From positions 64,158 through 128,157 of the forward strand of contig NMRA01000745.1 in NCBI GenBank assembly GCA_002633005.1: a stretch of DNA of 64,000 bases, written 5' to 3'. Origin of the DNA: Phoronis australis. Its lineage: Eukaryota; Phoronida; Phoronidae. Every line of letters starts with the position of its first letter. The stretch's first letter is position 1. Both the position numbers and the translations under genes were made by a program. Shown piece by piece: positions 1 through 10,849 of the stretch. The notes under the pieces are model-generated. The model was not told the origin of the DNA, did not search any database, and was given only the letters and a program-made list of their open reading frames with translations.

Positions 1-450
1 CAACAACTTTGTCTGATGGAGAAGGTAATGACAACAGGAGGTGCGTTAATTTAGGCAAAACAAACGATTTAACTACGGTTATTTTTCCTAGCGTAGTGAG
101 CGATCTCCTGGACCAACACGTCAAATCTCTGTAAATCTCTTGTATTTTGACATTGTAATTTAAGTCTGGAATTTCTGATAAATTTGTGCTAAATGTGACT
201 CCCAGAATTGAGAATTTTTGTTTTTGCCAAGATAAATTTAATTCTGGACACAAGCGCAATTCACTTCCCCTCATCCGACCTATCCAAATACAATGAGTTT
301 TTTCTACATTTGGTCTCAGACCAGAGAATTTGTGAAATTGGTCCAGGAGATCAAGCGAGTATTTTAAGGATTCTGTTGTACCATCTAAAAACAAAACCGT
401 GTCATCTGCATATTGAGTACAAGTTGATGAACAGAACTGTCCCGGTGTTG
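1..450 (-). pseudogene. Non-LTR retrotransposon reverse transcriptase fragment
   Basis: Read on the minus strand, about 450 down to 1 gives an open, recognisable central to C-terminal part of a LINE-type reverse transcriptase. It contains the catalytic motif TQYADDTVLFLDG, then SGLRPNVEKTHCIWIG, FSILGVTFS, and the conserved stretch LGKITVVKSFVLPKLTHLL. The order (YADD, then SGL.xN..K, then LG, then GKI..IKS) is that of non-LTR reverse transcriptases. The frame runs off the window at position 1, so the element continues beyond it. Above about 450 the frame breaks and the palm motifs upstream of YADD were not found, so it is truncated or frameshifted on that side. The clade (CR1/L1/RTE-like) is not resolved. 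Confidence 0.85.
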
Positions 451-852
451 TGAAATTTGTAGGTCTTTATGAAGTTTATACACGTCAGTCGCTAATCGTA
501 TTTTGCATTTGTCTTCATACCCCTAATGTAAATCCAGCTATTGGGTGCTTAAAATGTTTCTTTTCTTCCAAAACACAGTGTGTTTTAGATTTTGCAGTGC
601 CACAGACAAAACAGTTTCATTTGAAAAAAAAACGCTATATCAGACACCTCTTGCTAGTTTGAGCGTCCCTGTAAGATTTGGAAGATCGATGATTTCTTGC
701 GACAAGCCTATACGACTTACTAGGACCTACACGTCATATACACTATCATTAGGGCGGTGGGCTGTGTTAATTTAACGTAAAAATATGCTTGTAACGCTCA
801 CCAAGTCCCCGACACTTCCACAAAAACTCTCTTGTATTTTAGGGGCCATTGT
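451..852. other. Unassigned noncoding DNA
   Basis: No coding exon recognised. This may be frameshifted upstream sequence of the adjacent minus-strand retrotransposon, but no reverse transcriptase motif could be placed in it. Confidence 0.4.
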
Positions 853-961
853 CAGCGGCGGATTTACATGTAGAGGGCAAACCTAAAATTCTCCCAGCTT
901 CTATTTGTCAGTTTGGAGATACGAATGTATGTCGGGCTAACTCCTGCCTGATACTCTGGTA
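853..961. repeat. Partial copy of MITE family B (GGCGGATTT / ATCCGCC ends)
   Basis: It begins CAGCGGCGGATTTA and continues with AAACCTAAAATTCTCCCAG and GATACTCTGG, matching the internal order of fuller copies at 7409-7569, 45157-45316 and 62021-62177. The right third is missing. The ends of full copies are imperfect inverted repeats, so this family is probably a short non-autonomous DNA transposon. Confidence 0.55.
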
Positions 962-984
962 GTCCGGTCTCTTAGCATTCAAAA

Positions 985-1112
985 ACCCCAAAACATTTAC
1001 ACCCCGGATTACAGCACCAAAGTTGGTACACAGATACTTTGGAACACGCTGAATCTCATGAGGGTCGGTTGCCCGAAATTTGGGGTCAAGGTCAAGGTCA
1101 AATCAAGGTCAA
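985..1112 (+). repeat. Left arm of a ~125-bp inverted repeat pair
   Basis: About 125 bp starting AAAACATTTACAC and including GCTGAATCTCATGAGGGTCG and TTGCCCGAAATTTGGGGTC. It is matched in reverse complement at 5330-5455. It carries a run of AGGTCA-type half sites near 1084-1112. It may be the terminal inverted repeat of a ~4.5-kb element or one of two independent copies of a dispersed repeat. Confidence 0.7.
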
Positions 1113-2533
1113 AGCTCACGTAGGTAATTTTTGAAATGACTTGACACAAAGTATCTGCTTCATTGCTGTTTCAGGTGATAAGCAGGATACTTTATTTTGA
1201 TTTCAAATTATTGTTGATAACTTCTAAAAACAAGTTAAAAGCATAAAAGTAATTTTCCTGACCTTTAAGATGGTAATTATCATAATTAATAGAGCATATA
1301 TATGTTCAATGGAAATTAAGTTTATTTGTTTTCTCTAGCTGAGAAAAACTGTCAAACTAGTATGAATATGCATTAAGTCAACTCTAGAATGTTTAACCTT
1401 TTACAGAAATTCATTTTTAAATCTCTTTGTCAAAATATTTATAATTAATTATGTAACAAATCGTCTCTGTAATTAAAGGAAATCGGACATCTTTCTAAAT
1501 TTTCAAAGAACAATTGCTAAAACCTTTATCATCATTTTTAATTTGATCATATCTAAAGGTTACTTTGTTAATTAATGTGTTTATATTTTAGTTTGAACTT
1601 TATGGTGACATAAGTTAAACCAATTAAGGTAATTTAGGTAATTTAAGGTTTACCAGAAGGATGAAATAACAAAAAGTCACCAGGTTTTACTTGTATCCTA
1701 ATGAGGTGAATTCCTTGTTGCACTATATTTTAAAACAGATCCAGACATAATTAATTGTCTTGAGGAACATGTTGTATAAACAAATGTTTATTATTAATTG
1801 CGTCCATCTAATTGTTTGTGGTGACATATTGTCTAACAGCTGAAGCTGACCTCTGCTCATTCGGACAACAGTACCCAAACAGGTGATATCAGCTCTGAGA
1901 CTTGCATAATATTGACCTCGAGTTCATTGTTCGTGTAATATTATTTTGAATGAGATTTTCTAATTTAGGTATGTACTTTTTTTATTAACTATGTATATAA
2001 ATAACCTAAATTGTTTTAACTGATTGGAGATAATACTTTTGGTTGGCTTCAGCACATCTGAAGACAGGAGCAGGGGTTTCCTGTTTAAATCACTACAGTA
2101 GCTATTCGCATAAATAGCCTACAATGTAAGTTGTTTAATAAGGCCTACAATGTAATTAAGAGACCAATTTTTCTAAGAAACCTATTCCAATAAATAATAC
2201 CTACAAAAATTACGCTTTAATTCCGCAGTACCTTATTCCCAAGGTCAAGTTGTTTGAGCAATGCCTTACTCCAGATTCATCACTTGTGATTGCCCGACAA
2301 TTTATTGTTCTAAAACGTTACCCACCATCCTGAAAGCAAATGAGACAATGTAGATTTTCTAAATAACAGGTCATAGGCACTATTAATAGAAATGTTTCGA
2401 AGACGGCTGGTTACTTGAGCTGGAACAATACGTCAGCTCTCGTTACGTCACTATGACGTATTCGTACCGCCTGCTTCAGGAGGCTTCAGTGGCTACAGCT
2501 GGTAGAGCTGATTCCTTTCTTTAAGCCTCACAC
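1113..2533. other. AT-rich unassigned DNA inside the 985-5455 block
   Basis: AT-rich sequence with many short T and A runs. No exon, RNA gene or clear repeat was recognised. Confidence 0.4.
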
Positions 2534-2599
2534 TTGACTCGAACAAGACATGCACACCAGGTGACAGCTCTGTCTCTGGCAAAACTACAGGAAGAACCA

Positions 2600-4560
2600 T
2601 TTCTTATTGTTAAAAATGAAGGTGCTGTTTTGGACCGAAGAGTCTCCAGCAGGAAAAGTGATAACTCAATGAGAATTCCAAAATTTGAGTTTTGGAATGT
2701 TATCTTACATGTCCAGTTACTGATCTTGATGCTCGTCCTTGCTCATGGTGAATACAACTTGTCGCTGTGCATTGATGTCTTTGAATCTCTTGTGTCCTAT
2801 TTCTTTGCTCTTGACCTTCAAAATTATGCAAGATGGGTCTCTCTTCACATCCAAGACGTGAGTGCTATACCAGTTAACGTACGACAGCATGGATGTTTTC
2901 AAATACACGGCACAGATTCTGTGCTGATGCAATTGACTAGGCGGATGAAGAAAATAACGCCTTAGTCCAAGACAGTGGTGGGGCTATTGGATTAACTGAA
3001 AATCCAAACACTTTGACAGAGTGAATGGTGTTTGGGTCCGAGCTATAGCCAGGTTGCTGACTGCGTTTGATTGTCAATCGTTTTGAAGACAATAACGAAG
3101 AAAAAACCGCCACAAAGACATTCTATCCTTCCAGAACAACTTTTAATCCATGTGAACAGTTTTTGTGGTGTAAGGTGTCAGTTCAGCAAACTAAAGGGAA
3201 ACCTTTTCTTTGACCATGTTGATGAACTTATGACGTTAGATACGCTACAGGTCTCCAGACTATCGAAGTGACTGGAAAACAGCAATATGACAACTATAAG
3301 CAAACAGTCGTAATTGTAAAGTCCCAACCAATAAAGACCCTTATCAAGAAAAACAAGTTTGTTGTTTCCGAAACAGCTAACGGGAAGGCAAAAAGAGTGA
3401 CTCAGCAGCGCATGGATGACATCAAGAAAGACTGCAGCTTATTTAGTCAGGTTTTTATAGCTAGTCAAATTCTAGAAGGATGATTTTCTTATACATGAGA
3501 ATCATTCTTGGCCACCATCCCTGAACCTGAACGACAGTCTCGGTTTACCCTCACAGAAGTCACAATTGCTCAAAATGTTGGAATTTCCTCATCCAGACGT
3601 TCCTGAATCCGTCGATGTCAAAGTCTTTGATGGGCCAGCTATTGTGCGCAAATTTTCTCCAAACGAATCCGCGACATTCGGACAGTTCAGTGAAAACTGC
3701 TATGGGCACATTCTAACCTTCACAACTGCTGTAGAGTTGACATTGTGTTTGATGCTAACACTGAAGACAGCTTGAAGGCCACCGCTGATAAAGGTATAGG
3801 TGATCTTACCAAAGTTTCACACCAAACGCAACTGTCTCTGTACTTCCAGAATTTCTTGAAAACTCGAAGAATAAAGAGGAATTGTTCATGCTGTTAGCTG
3901 AAGATATCTTTAGCAATCGCCTATCCTCCAGGACAAAATATGTATGTTACCCACGGTCACTCTATTCTTTCCTCTGGTTCTGACATACAGCTGTACCGCC
4001 GAGAGTCGACACCTGTATGTGCTTGTACATTGCGGACGCTTTGATCAAAGGTAATCAGAGAATACTGGTTTCTACAGTTGATTCTGATGTTGTGGTCGTT
4101 CTTCTTGGTGTTTTTTATCAGCTTAAGGCTCTGCTGTCAGAAATTCAATTACGGGTAGTGGTTAAAGCTGGAAAGAACGTGCGGGAACTCTTCGTCAAAA
4201 GTTTGTTTGACTAGCTTAGGTACGATTTGTGTGTAGCTCTATCCATGTTCCATGCCTTAACAGGGTTGGACACAACGTCCCAGTTCTATGGAAAAGAGAA
4301 GAAAACAGCATGGGAGACATGATGCTACTCAGGCATTCTTGTGTCGGCAATCAATTCCTTTCAGCAACTCACCGTCGACAGTCAGGAATTCAAAAAAATT
4401 GAGACATTTACATGTTTCGTTTATGATCGAAAAGTCAAAACCAGCCAAGTCAATACTTTATGACAGGATCTTTTCCAATAAAAAGTTCAGATCATGCCCA
4501 ATCTCCTCTGATAACGCAATTTAGCAAATGCTAGTATCAAGCTGGCAGTCGGATGCCCAT
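2600..4560 (+). pseudogene. Decayed copy of a multi-copy invertebrate ORF family (function unknown)
   Basis: A chain of plus-strand fragments in successive frames reads like one long ancestral protein broken by stops and frameshifts. In order: FWNVILHVQLLILMLV and LDLQNYARWVSLHIQDVS (2690-2880); IKTLIKKNKFVV and MDDIKKDCSLFSQVFIASQ (3325-3470); VDVKVFDGPAIVRKF (3610-3660); GNQRILVSTVDSDVVVVLLG (4045-4115); FHALTG.DTTSQFYGKEKK-like residues near 4250-4310. The motif order (FW...NYARWL..H, then KKNK, DCSLFSRLYIACQ, the VDCKIFDG type, TVDTDVVVL, FHALTGCDT) is that of a large uncharacterised protein family found in many copies in marine invertebrate genomes. That copy number suggests association with mobile DNA. 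No start, stop or splice model holds, so I call a pseudogene. Function is unknown; a nuclease-like fold around the TVDTDVVV motif is speculation. Confidence 0.6.
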
Positions 4561-5329
4561 CCACGGGAAACTAAGTCCATAGAGGTTTGCATGGCAGAGT
4601 GACAAGGGCCAACAATGGACACCTTACTCGATAGACATGCCTGAAATCTCCAAAGCTGGCCAGTAGCTCATGGTTGCAAGAGCATACCACTATGGGGCAA
4701 GAGATATAAATTAAAAGCAATTCCTTAGCATGCACAACACTTAGCAAATACCGGGGAACATGTCAGTAACATGGTTTGTTATGGACCAAAGGAACAGATG
4801 GTAATGTTAATTGAATTCTTTGGTCTGCAATGACAATTTGAGATTAATCTGTTTTATTGTGTTGATATTATAAGCAGATGACAATCAGATTATATGTAGA
4901 CAGGAGCTAGAAGAAGCATACTAACGACATTTTTGAAAGCTGGCTCTGAGTTCTTGATAGTCTGTCAAGTTCTACGCATATATTGGTCTCTTTATCATAA
5001 GATCAACTGAATTTTCATAATAGTTGTACAAATTAATGATCAATCTAATAAATTTTGGCAAGAAATCCTATTTGTTGTTGTATTATTTGTTGTATTATTA
5101 GTCTTGCACCAGATCAAAATAGATGATTTTGTTAAAATTGAAGTTGGTTGGTTAAATTTTGGCAGCCATATTGGAATTATGCAAATGAGGGGTCTTAATA
5201 TTATGAGAAAAAGATATTGCGATGTCATTATGATAGATTTCTAGTTAATTAAGTACTGTTACCTAGCCTTAAAATGTGTGATCATCTCTCAAGCAATCAT
5301 AGATTGTGTTACTGGGCGGCCATTTTGTT
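4561..5329. other. Unassigned DNA between the decayed ORF and the right inverted arm
   Basis: AT-rich, with no recognisable exon. Contains a short TTGTTGTATTATTTGTTGTA direct duplication near 5072-5098. Confidence 0.4.
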
Positions 5330-5455
5330 TTTTGAGATTTGACCTTGACCTTGAACTCAAAATTTGGGCAACCGACCCCCATGAGATTCAGCATGTCAAA
5401 AAGTACTAGTGTGCCAAATTTGGTGCTTTAATCCGACGTGTAAATGTTTTCGGGT
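5330..5455 (-). repeat. Right arm of the ~125-bp inverted repeat pair
   Basis: The reverse complement of this stretch matches 985-1112 over about 120 bp: AAAACATTTACAC, CACCAAATTTGG, GCTGAATCTCATGGGGGTCG, TTGCCCAAATTTTG and TCAAGGTCAAGGTCAAAT. Beyond the AGGTCA run the two arms diverge. Confidence 0.7.
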
Positions 5456-5460
5456 TAAGG

Positions 5461-7050
5461 GCCTGGACTATGGCCACCAATAACTCAAAATCTGCTTACT
5501 TAGTTTGGCTCACCTCTCAGGATGGCAATTTTGGTGGATACAGCAAAAAACCAAGGCCTTTGAAAAGGCGTGGTATCACAAAGTCAAACATGTTGGTCAT
5601 TTTTCCGCAAGACGCGCGGGTCAATGAAAACGAAAAAACGTCAAAGATACAAATGTTGGGACGAAATTCGAGATAAATTTGCAAAGATGTGACTTTGAGA
5701 TATAGGTGTTAGGACATTTGGACTCATTTTTTGTTTTATGTCAGAAATAACTTTTTGAGTTTTGATAAGTTAGTTGGAATTCCATTAACGTGATGCAGTG
5801 TGCACTTTGGGGTTACCCCAATTGCAAACGACGTTTTGAGCTCCTAATGACACCACTGTCCAGCATGTTTTCATAACCTGCTGATTGGGAAGTTGCCAAA
5901 ATTGTATTTCGGTGAACACGTACATGTACAGTACAACAGGCAAACAACCGCATGCGAAACGTTTACATTACTTTACAATTTCAAAGCCATGAGTTTTCAC
6001 AAAGTCAATGGTGTGAGTATTTGAATAATCAGAAACAAGAATTGTCTTATTTAATAGATTCAAATTCCCGTACAACCAAATACCTACACTTGGTTTGCAT
6101 TGTCTTGTGAGACTTCACTCTGAAATTTGGAATCACCTGTGATAATGAAATCTCAAAGTAAAATTAGAATTTTCAAATGCATATCAGATTCACAATAAAT
6201 TTGAATTAGTCAATGTGATAAAAGAGTGACTACATGTACTTTACGGCTTTTGGCAAAGTTAATGTTTTCTGTTCCTCATCAAGTGGCAATAATCACTGTT
6301 TCGACGAAACTTAAATTTAGAAATTTTGATTTAGACCACTCACTGGTGTAGAATGAGTCTCATCTTGTTCCGAATCCTAAATGATATGAGATTGCTGGTA
6401 TTACAAACAACTAAACGTCTACTATTCCTCGATACCATGATTGGCGAAAGGAATTACACACCGCGACATGTCAACTTGCGGAGCATGATCCTAAGCAATA
6501 AAGAACTCGGGTTTCCGGGCACACCTATTTTGACCGAGGGATAATTTGAGGCCAATTTCAAATTGGTACATGTAAGTTATCTAAATCATAAAATGTTTGC
6601 CGACATTGGAAGGCGGGCATCTGTGCACAGAGATGTGTATTTCACCAAATGTATATACATGTACAGTGTACATTCATTTACTTGCGTACGTTTATGCCCG
6701 AAATAATGCGTTTTTGCACAAAAATTGTTGACTCAGTTGTTTCGCGCATGTGTGTATGCGCCTAAGTTTTGCTTATACACCTGTAGACGTAGGTGGTTAC
6801 CGTTGTGAAGGCGCATTCCTTGATGAGACCGCAAGGTCACACATGTATTGTCCTCGACAAAAGTGTCCGTGCGAAATTTTGATACGGTTTGACATCACAC
6901 AGGTTCCTGTATTAAAACCCCATTAACTGTTGCGAACTTGTTTGTAATGTTCCTACGCTATTTAAGGGATAAAATTATTGAACTACATTGATCGCCGGAC
7001 TTACGGGGGCCAACGGGGTCAGGCCCCGCATATTTCCCATGTCCACTCGA
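5461..7050. other. Unassigned DNA downstream of the vWA exons
   Basis: No exon recognised on either strand, although further minus-strand exons of the vWA gene could lie here. Several TACATGTA palindromes occur (5930, 6235, 6657). A GC-rich stretch at 6994-7040 resembles the end of MITE family B. Confidence 0.4.
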
Positions 7051-7215
7051 AATTGACTTGTTAGATTCGATACTGTAGGGAGTAGCTAGTTTTAGTACAG
7101 TATACATATTTACATGGTTTTATCCCTAATCCCAATTTGTATTGGAGACCACAACTGCAAATGCTACCGAAACACCTCAACATCTTTTTGCAGTATCTTT
7201 CATGCACAGATTTAC

Positions 7216-7350
7216 CTGGACAGGCTCCTCCCACTACCTTGGTCTTGATTGCGTTCAACGCCATGAAGTCAGGCACTAAGAACACGTTTTTTGAGTCGGG
7301 ATCCGTGCCCAGAGCTTTGAGTTCTTCGGAATTCTGGATATTTCCGATAC
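7216..7350 (-). CDS. vWA gene exon 4 (last one recognised)
   Basis: 135 nt between CTTAG|GTATCGG and CCAG|GTAAAT. Encodes IGNIQNSEELKALGTDPDSK and NVFLVPDFMALNAIKTKVVG, closing the vWA domain with ACPG. Confidence 0.87.
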
Positions 7351-10300
7351 CTAAGGTACAAAAAATAGAGAACAGAGAAGATGACAACATGAATGTCAGT
7401 GCGTTACCAGTGGCGCATTTATGGGGGGGCAACAGGGCAATGGCCCCCTTAAAATTCTCGCAGATTCCGTTTAGCAGTTCGGGGTGCTGATCTCTGACGG
7501 GCAAAATCCTGGCTAATACTCTGCCCCCATCCCCGCCCCGACTTACTCAAAACCGTGGATCCGCCTCTGGTTACTACGTGTATGGAATTTTTATCACAAC
7601 AAACAGTATTGAATTTTCTATAATTCTTCTGGATATCCCTGTGCCAGTCCCGTTGTGCATCGACACTCTTACATGTACGTCTACAACTTACCGACAGCGA
7701 ACACGTGGATGGTGTTTCTGTGCAGGTTTGCAGCTGCAGATTTTGTGAGACTTGGATTTTCGGAGACAGCGTCAGTCAAAAAGATTGCAATGTGTGGAAC
7801 GCCAGAGCGTGAACCCTCGGCGGTTGTGAAACTATGATCCACGATGTATCTGCAGTGAAAAAAGTGTCATATTTCAGATGATTATAGCAACCGTTACACG
7901 CCAAAAGTGTTTATGATGTCAATCTCATGACAGCAGGTTTTTTGTGGCGGGATCCTGGTTTACAGGCGTTTAAAAGGACACCAGGACCTGTCTTGATAGT
8001 TTTCCAGAAATCCTCGTTCTGTCACCAGCTAATGCATCATTGGCGCCAATCTTCTAAGTTGGAGGTAAGAATCCGTGAAAAACTCACGCTCCCTATGTCA
8101 CATATTTCACATTATGGCCCTTGTTGGGTGTCGTTTAGCATACTTTGAACGGAGTCTTCAAATTTCCTCCAAAGTTTTGAGGGCTGTTGAGGTTTACAGA
8201 TCATTATTTAGTTTGTTTATAGGCCAAAACCTGGTGTGGTATCCTTTAAAGTTTTACTTCTACACCGGAAATATTGCTGTTTTGTCATATGTTTCCATAA
8301 TTCTACATCTGTCGCGTCTGCAGTAGTTTTCAAAATAAACTTGTGGGGGCGTTGCGAAGTTCATAGAGTGGTTTTGCGGGGTTCTGTTGCACTTATACGC
8401 TTCCAGAATAAAAACAGACTTCAACAGAACTTTGCCATACTTGCATGATCATCTTACAATAATTATTTACGGGTGCAAAAAGTTGGTGCGTACACATTCT
8501 ATGATATTCTGACTTCCCGTCAGTTGGTGACTGGAATTGGAATGGTTTTCGAACAATAAAAGTGGACAGTTTTCGTTCGACGAACTCTGCCGGACTGTAT
8601 TTTCATTTTGCGACATTTTTTCGGAGTAAAAAGTGACGTTATTGTGCTTACTCGTCCATATGATTTACGATTGGACAACTGTAACGTGGCACCATTCGAC
8701 AACATGCATGGAGCAATAATCGTGCACGCGGATCCAAAAAAATAAACATTCAATTCGAACTCTCTTTTCTTCTATTTTTTCCTTTTTGGGTACTGAATTC
8801 CCGATTATGATATACAAGGAAGGTTTAATTATGCTGACAATGTATTCACTTGCCAAAACAAAGTAAATGGTGGTTTTAAGCACTTTAGGTCAAAAAATGG
8901 CCTTACGTTCCACACAGCAATTTTTGGAAAGTAATGAAAACTGATTCAAACAAAAGTGAAAATTCTCCGCAATTATACACATGAATGCTACATGCGCTAA
9001 GTGAGATAATTTCCATAACTTATGCGTTGCACTGTTAATTACTTCATTAAAGCTTTATTCAGAAATTGCAAAGTGCAAGGGCAAGACCAAATTTCTGTAT
9101 GAAGTATTTCCGGTAATTCATTTTTGTGGAACAGTATCCCCGAAGTGTTCAGGATGAGTATTTTTAAGTATACAATGACGTCGTTCGAAAACTGAAGAAT
9201 ATTGTCATCGCTCTTGTCACCACCATTCTGAGCGTGATCCGAAATGGTTTATTCTTAATCAGCTTTCTTAACAATAATCCTCCCCCACGAGGGTATACCT
9301 CATTTTTTTCTGCTGTCGTGGATACTTACTGCACGGCTTTCCAAGTTTCCGTGCCGAGGCGCGTGTAGACGGTTGAACGTACTCTTGTGACCATGTCTGT
9401 CTTGTCATTGAACTCTTTCAGGCTGAACTGATTGTACACGTAAGAGTCAAAAGTAACCATACCTAAAGATTTAGAGTACTTCGTTTAAGAATACAATAGC
9501 GTGATATTTCGCGTGGTTTCAGAAATATATTTATGAAAAAGTTCGCCTCCTTGTTAAAAAACTGCTGAGTTCCTGTCATGAACCTTAGCAAAAAGATGTC
9601 GCGGCGATTTTGCCGTAAAACACTTTACGTGAAACCATGACTTGGTGAGACAGCCGTTTTTGTTGAGCTTTTGTTTTAATTGCTACCTAGTCTGTAGATG
9701 AAGTAAATATTTCAGAATAAAGTGGCGTCGGATAACCAAAACTGACCAAGGTTTAAAGATATTCTAAAGGAAATTCTCTACCGTGGTATTGCTTTACTGA
9801 GGTGTACAGTTGATTCCTTTACCAGTACAGTTGTTTTTACAGAAATTCTCTTTGGGAGCACATAGTAAATGTCAATCGTGCGTTAGAGCAATATCTTATC
9901 CATGACATGTTGTTACAAAATATTCACATCGACTTGTGTGAGAATGACTTGAAAACATAGTCAAGTTCACTGTTCATCAAAGACAACAGAAATGAAAGAT
10001 CACAGTAATCGCAGCCTCATGCCTCCTCCCACTGATGACCAATGCGCTTATGAGCTTAGTACGTCATTTTTCTTCCAAATCAAATTTTCTCCCCTTAAGG
10101 TAAATTGGTCAATGCGCCATATTTCCAAATAACTTCAACCAGAGAAATATATAATTTGAATAATATACATATGGACGGTTAACATGATTTAACTCTCTTT
10201 AACAACGGTCACTTACCAATTCTGACTTTATCCAGCCCCACTTCAAATGAGGTGATGACGTCTTCGACAAACTGCAGTTGTAAATCCCAGTTGGTTTGGC

Positions 10301-10406
10301 CGACACTGCCAGAGGCGTCAACAACAAAAACAATGTCGGCTTGCTTGCCCGAGCATCCTATGTAAAGAAAAAATACTAAAACTGAAACGATTAAACCATA
10401 GAACAC
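7216..10406 (-). CDS. Secreted von Willebrand factor A-domain protein (collagen VI/matrilin-like), 4 exons
   Basis: Four minus-strand exons (10217-10406, 9330-9462, 7692-7849, 7216-7350) join in phases 1-2-1-1 into 205 uninterrupted codons. The product starts with a hydrophobic signal peptide (FYGLIVSVLVFFLYIGCSG) followed by one complete vWA domain. This has ADIVFVVDASGSV (MIDAS DxSxS), VRIGMVTFDSYVYNQFSL, RLGTETWKAVQ (MIDAS Thr), SGVPHIAIFLTDAVS (MIDAS Asp) and IHVFAVGIGN, and ends with DPDSKNVFLVPDFMALNAI and a closing Cys (GGACPG). Such domains bind collagen or other matrix partners through a metal ion, outside the cell. The last exon ends in phase 1 at a GTAAAT donor, so the gene continues to lower coordinates, but no later exon was recognised. 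It may be a matrilin, a collagen alpha(VI)-like chain or another vWA multidomain protein; the missing 3' part would decide. Confidence 0.88.
7409..7569. repeat. MITE family B, near-complete copy (~160 bp)
   Basis: Starts CAGTGGCGCATTTATGGGGG and ends AACCGTGGATCCGCCTCTG, so the ends are imperfect inverted repeats (GTGGCG...TTTA versus the reverse complement of GGATCCGCC). The middle has TGGCCCCCTTAAAATTCT, GCAGTTCGGGG and GGGCAAAATCCTGGCTAATA. It lies immediately upstream of vWA exon 4, in the intron between exons 3 and 4. Confidence 0.65.
7570..7691. other. Rest of the intron between vWA exons 3 and 4
   Basis: Nothing recognised besides the splice donor of exon 3. Confidence 0.4.
7692..7849 (-). 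CDS. vWA gene exon 3
   Basis: 158 nt between CTGCAG|ATACATC and GTCG|GTAAGT. Encodes YIVDHSFTTAEGSRSG and VPHIAIFLTDAVSENPSLT. Position LTDA replaces the more common TDG, but the metal-binding Asp is kept. Confidence 0.87.
7850..9329. other. Intron between vWA exons 2 and 3
   Basis: Unassigned AT-rich DNA of 1.48 kb. No repeat or exon recognised on either strand. Confidence 0.45.
9330..9462 (-). CDS. vWA gene exon 2
   Basis: 133 nt between CTTTAG|GTATGG and GTGCA|GTAAGT. Encodes GMVTFDSYVYNQFSLKEF and TRLGTETWKAV. The threonine of the metal site sits in GTET, where relatives usually have GTNT. Confidence 0.87.
10217..10406 (-). CDS. vWA gene exon 1: signal peptide and MIDAS DASGS
   Basis: 190 nt, starting at ATG 10406 and ending ATTG|GTAAGT (phase 1). 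Encodes the signal peptide, the first beta strand with DASGS, and the NWDLQLQFVEDVITSF helix up to VRI. Confidence 0.88.
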
Positions 10407-10849
10407 TGAATAGTTCGTCAGTAAGCTAACAATATGGCGGAAAGGTAGACCTTTCTTTTTTAAAATTTCAAAAAAAAATGTAAAAATCCTTCGGTATATA
10501 CTGTGCAGGTAAAATCATAGAATGACACTTAACATCGTCAAGTTATTTATGTCAATGTGGTCATGTTTCAAGCAATAACAAGAGCGACACGTAGCTTTGA
10601 AATGCTTCTAGGTGTATTTATTTGTATCATACGAATGGCCATTCGCTCGCACAGAATACATTGAACGCATCCAAATGCGGGAAGGTGTCGTTGTCTCTCA
10701 AAGCTATTTAACAAAATTCATAAAAGTCTGGCAAAGATACAAAGGCAGATGTAATAAGCAAATTGCCTTTAGAAACCGCAGCAATATATGGAACCCGTCG
10801 ATCGGCTGTCAACTGAAGTTAATTGCAAACTTTCAAAAATGACCTTCAA

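Noticed and set aside
2480-2560. tRNA gene or SINE near AGCTGGTAGAGC
   Set aside because: The A-box-like word is present, but the B-box-like text is on the wrong strand and no cloverleaf folds.
7061-7504. 147-codon minus-strand ORF as a single protein
   Set aside because: Only 7216-7350 has vWA homology and proper splice borders; the flanks are intron and MITE sequence read through by chance.
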